64,000 nt of DNA from Rotaria macrura (lineage: Eukaryota > Rotifera > Eurotatoria > Philodinida > Philodinidae). Location: the NCBI GenBank assembly GCA_900239685.1, contig OENT01000358.1, positions 62,001 to 126,000 of the forward strand, read 5' to 3'. Made by a program: the position numbers and the translations under genes. The notes beneath the pieces are model-generated. The model saw only the letters and a list, made by a program, of their open reading frames with translations. It was not told the DNA's origin and searched no databases. Shown in pieces: positions 62,944-64,000 of the stretch. Within the stretch, counting starts at the first letter, position 1, and every line of letters starts with the position of its first letter.

Positions 62944-63118
62944 TTATGAAAAAATGATTATGTATCTATAGAAAAATCTTAACATTCCGGGAAATTTGAA
63001 GAAGTTTCAGAATGCTTTATGGTTATTCCGGTCGAAAAACGTAATAATGCTTTGAAACTTCTTCAAATTTCCCGGAATATTAAGATTTTTCTAAAGATAC
63101 ATAATCATTTTTTCATAA
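62944..63118. repeat. Long hairpin with arms of about 75-80 bp
   Basis: The left arm TTATGAAAAAATGATTATGT... and AACATTCCGGGAAATTTGAA... is matched in reverse by ...TTCAAATTTCCCGGAATATT and ...ACATAATCATTTTTTCATAA on the right. Only a few mismatches break the arms; the loop is about 20 bases. It abuts the CCGGAA element that begins at 63120. Confidence 0.88.
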
Positions 63119-63119
63119 G

Positions 63120-63454
63120 CCCAGGTCGTTCGTTCCGGAGAGCGGATCCGGCCGGAACCCGCCGGAAATGGGATGTTTTCCGGCTTCTTTCTGCCGGTTC
63201 CGGTGTATTTCTGGCCGTTTCCGGCCGGAAAAACCACCGGAACATGGAAGCAGTATTCCGGCCGGAATTATCCGTACCCGGAACCTGGCTATTTCGGAGA
63301 CTTCCGGAAGCCGGAAATTTCAAGGAAATACCTCGGATCAGCCAGGAACATACCGGAACTATGACAAGTTCCGCCAGGATCCAACCGGAAAGTACAAGAA
63401 TCCGGTAAAGAAGCATCGGAAAAGAGTCGGAATCCACTGTATTCCGACCAACTT
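63120..63454. mobile_element. CCGGAA/TTCCGG-saturated element with CCCAGGTCG terminus
   Basis: Starts with CCCAGGTCG, the same terminus as the TACGG copies, and ends CCGACCAACTT, a diverged complement. The interior is saturated with TTCCGG/CCGGAA, GGCCGGAA and GCCGGAA in both orientations and is clearly more GC-rich than its surroundings. This produces overlapping open frames on both strands (63019-63509) that are not genes. Confidence 0.75.
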
Positions 63455-64000
63455 ATTTCTGCTTTGGAAATCAGGCCTCCGCTTGAAAAACAATTACATC
63501 GAATATTAAATTCTCATTTATATCATTCCTTGATATCCAAATCATCATTTTACAAAAAAAGACCTTTAAAGGTCTTTTATGGGATTTTTGTTCTAATTCC
63601 TTTAATTTAAGGACGATGTCCATGATCTGGATAGTTTACCGTATTTTGGTGGGGTCGCTTAAAAATTTCAGATGTGTTACTTAATGTGTTATTGGTTTCA
63701 GTGAATTAATTTGCATTCGAAACTTTTTGATAAAAAATGAAATGATAGGTCCTTAAGAGACTTTAGTAGCGTCACATACTTTGATTGAAGACTCACGAAA
63801 GTCTCAAAACGCTGGTGTTTAACATGTGTGCTGTTCTTACACATATCGTTTTCGGTTTGCCAAAGTCTAAGAATTTGATTTTTAGGTCTTCGGACTGAAA
63901 ATTCCCAGTTTTGTGACAAAAGCGAGTTTGGAGAGAATAGTTTGTTGTTTTACTAGAATTATATTTGTTCCGAGGGTATCTTTTGGTGTTGTTTTAGGGT

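Larger units (their letters stand above)
60752..64000. other. Gene-poor right end with MITEs and a hairpin
   Basis: Apart from the weak candidate at 60956-61180 no gene is supported. The 61.6-62.9 kb part is plain AT-rich sequence. The repeats at 61.3, 62.9 and 63.1 kb are listed separately. From 63.46 to the end I see only short frames on the minus strand without motifs. Confidence 0.4.

Noticed and set aside
63019..63509. Four overlapping frames of 63-129 codons on both strands
   Set aside because: They translate the CCGGAA-saturated element; coding on both strands at once shows it is repeat-driven.
1..64000. CRISPR arrays, rRNA genes, bacterial operons or integrated viral genes
   Set aside because: No regularly spaced direct repeats, no rRNA-like sequence, and no reverse transcriptase, integrase, capsid or transposase frame was recognised.

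Overview
The window looks like nuclear DNA of a small-genome metazoan, most likely a bdelloid rotifer (inference, moderate confidence). It is AT-rich. Genes are cut into many short exons by introns that are mostly about 47-64 bp with GT...AG ends, and Arg is often encoded by CGA. Several proteins are clear animal orthologues, and two other genes belong to families I associate with rotifers. There are no bacterial-style operons, CRISPR arrays or rRNA genes.

Layout. 1.5-11.0 kb, minus strand: PLEKHA8/FAPP2 (a PH plus GLTP-domain lipid-transfer protein) followed 65 bp later by NOM1 (a nucleolar MIF4G/MA3 protein). For both I could join exons in frame; PLEKHA8 is complete at 457 codons, while the last tail of NOM1 is uncertain. 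12.9-13.1 kb: a hydrophobic terminal exon of an unrecognised plus-strand gene. 13.9-15.7 kb: repeats, including a nested fold-back element. 18.0-20.1 kb, minus strand: a complete three-exon gene of 660 codons with a helical N-terminal half and a PARP/ART-like C-terminal domain. 20.1-27.4 kb: no gene found. 27.5-34.4 kb, plus strand: GCNA, a SprT-like protease that acts on DNA-protein crosslinks, 11 exons and 528 codons. Its third intron carries an intact 387-codon ORF on the same strand. 34.6-35.6 kb: MORN3, complete in five exons. 35.6-45.6 kb: no gene recognised, but a dense field of inverted-repeat elements. 45.6-53.3 kb, plus strand: a type I membrane glycoprotein gene with a Thr-rich stalk, one membrane helix and a cytoplasmic tail. 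Its first intron of about 3.1 kb holds several repeats, a tRNA-like sequence and an 11-N assembly gap. 53.3-59.4 kb: repeats, including a 680-bp fold-back. 59.4-60.8 kb, minus strand: a complete phytanoyl-CoA-dioxygenase-like gene in six exons. 60.8-64 kb: a hAT-like MITE, another hairpin and a CCGGAA-rich element.

The most unusual signal is a group of compact elements, many close to 300 bp. They share CCCAGG-type terminal inverted repeats, contain a second inner inverted repeat, and are saturated in both orientations with one short word. The word is CCGTA/TACGG in four copies and TCGGA, CCGGAA, GTTCGG or AAACGG in others. Some have the same CCCAGGTCG terminus but a different word. I know of no described family that matches this.

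The genes do not form a pathway; they are ordinary neighbours. Intron length is strongly two-sided: about 50 bp, or 1.2-3.1 kb. Some of the long introns carry mobile or nested sequence.
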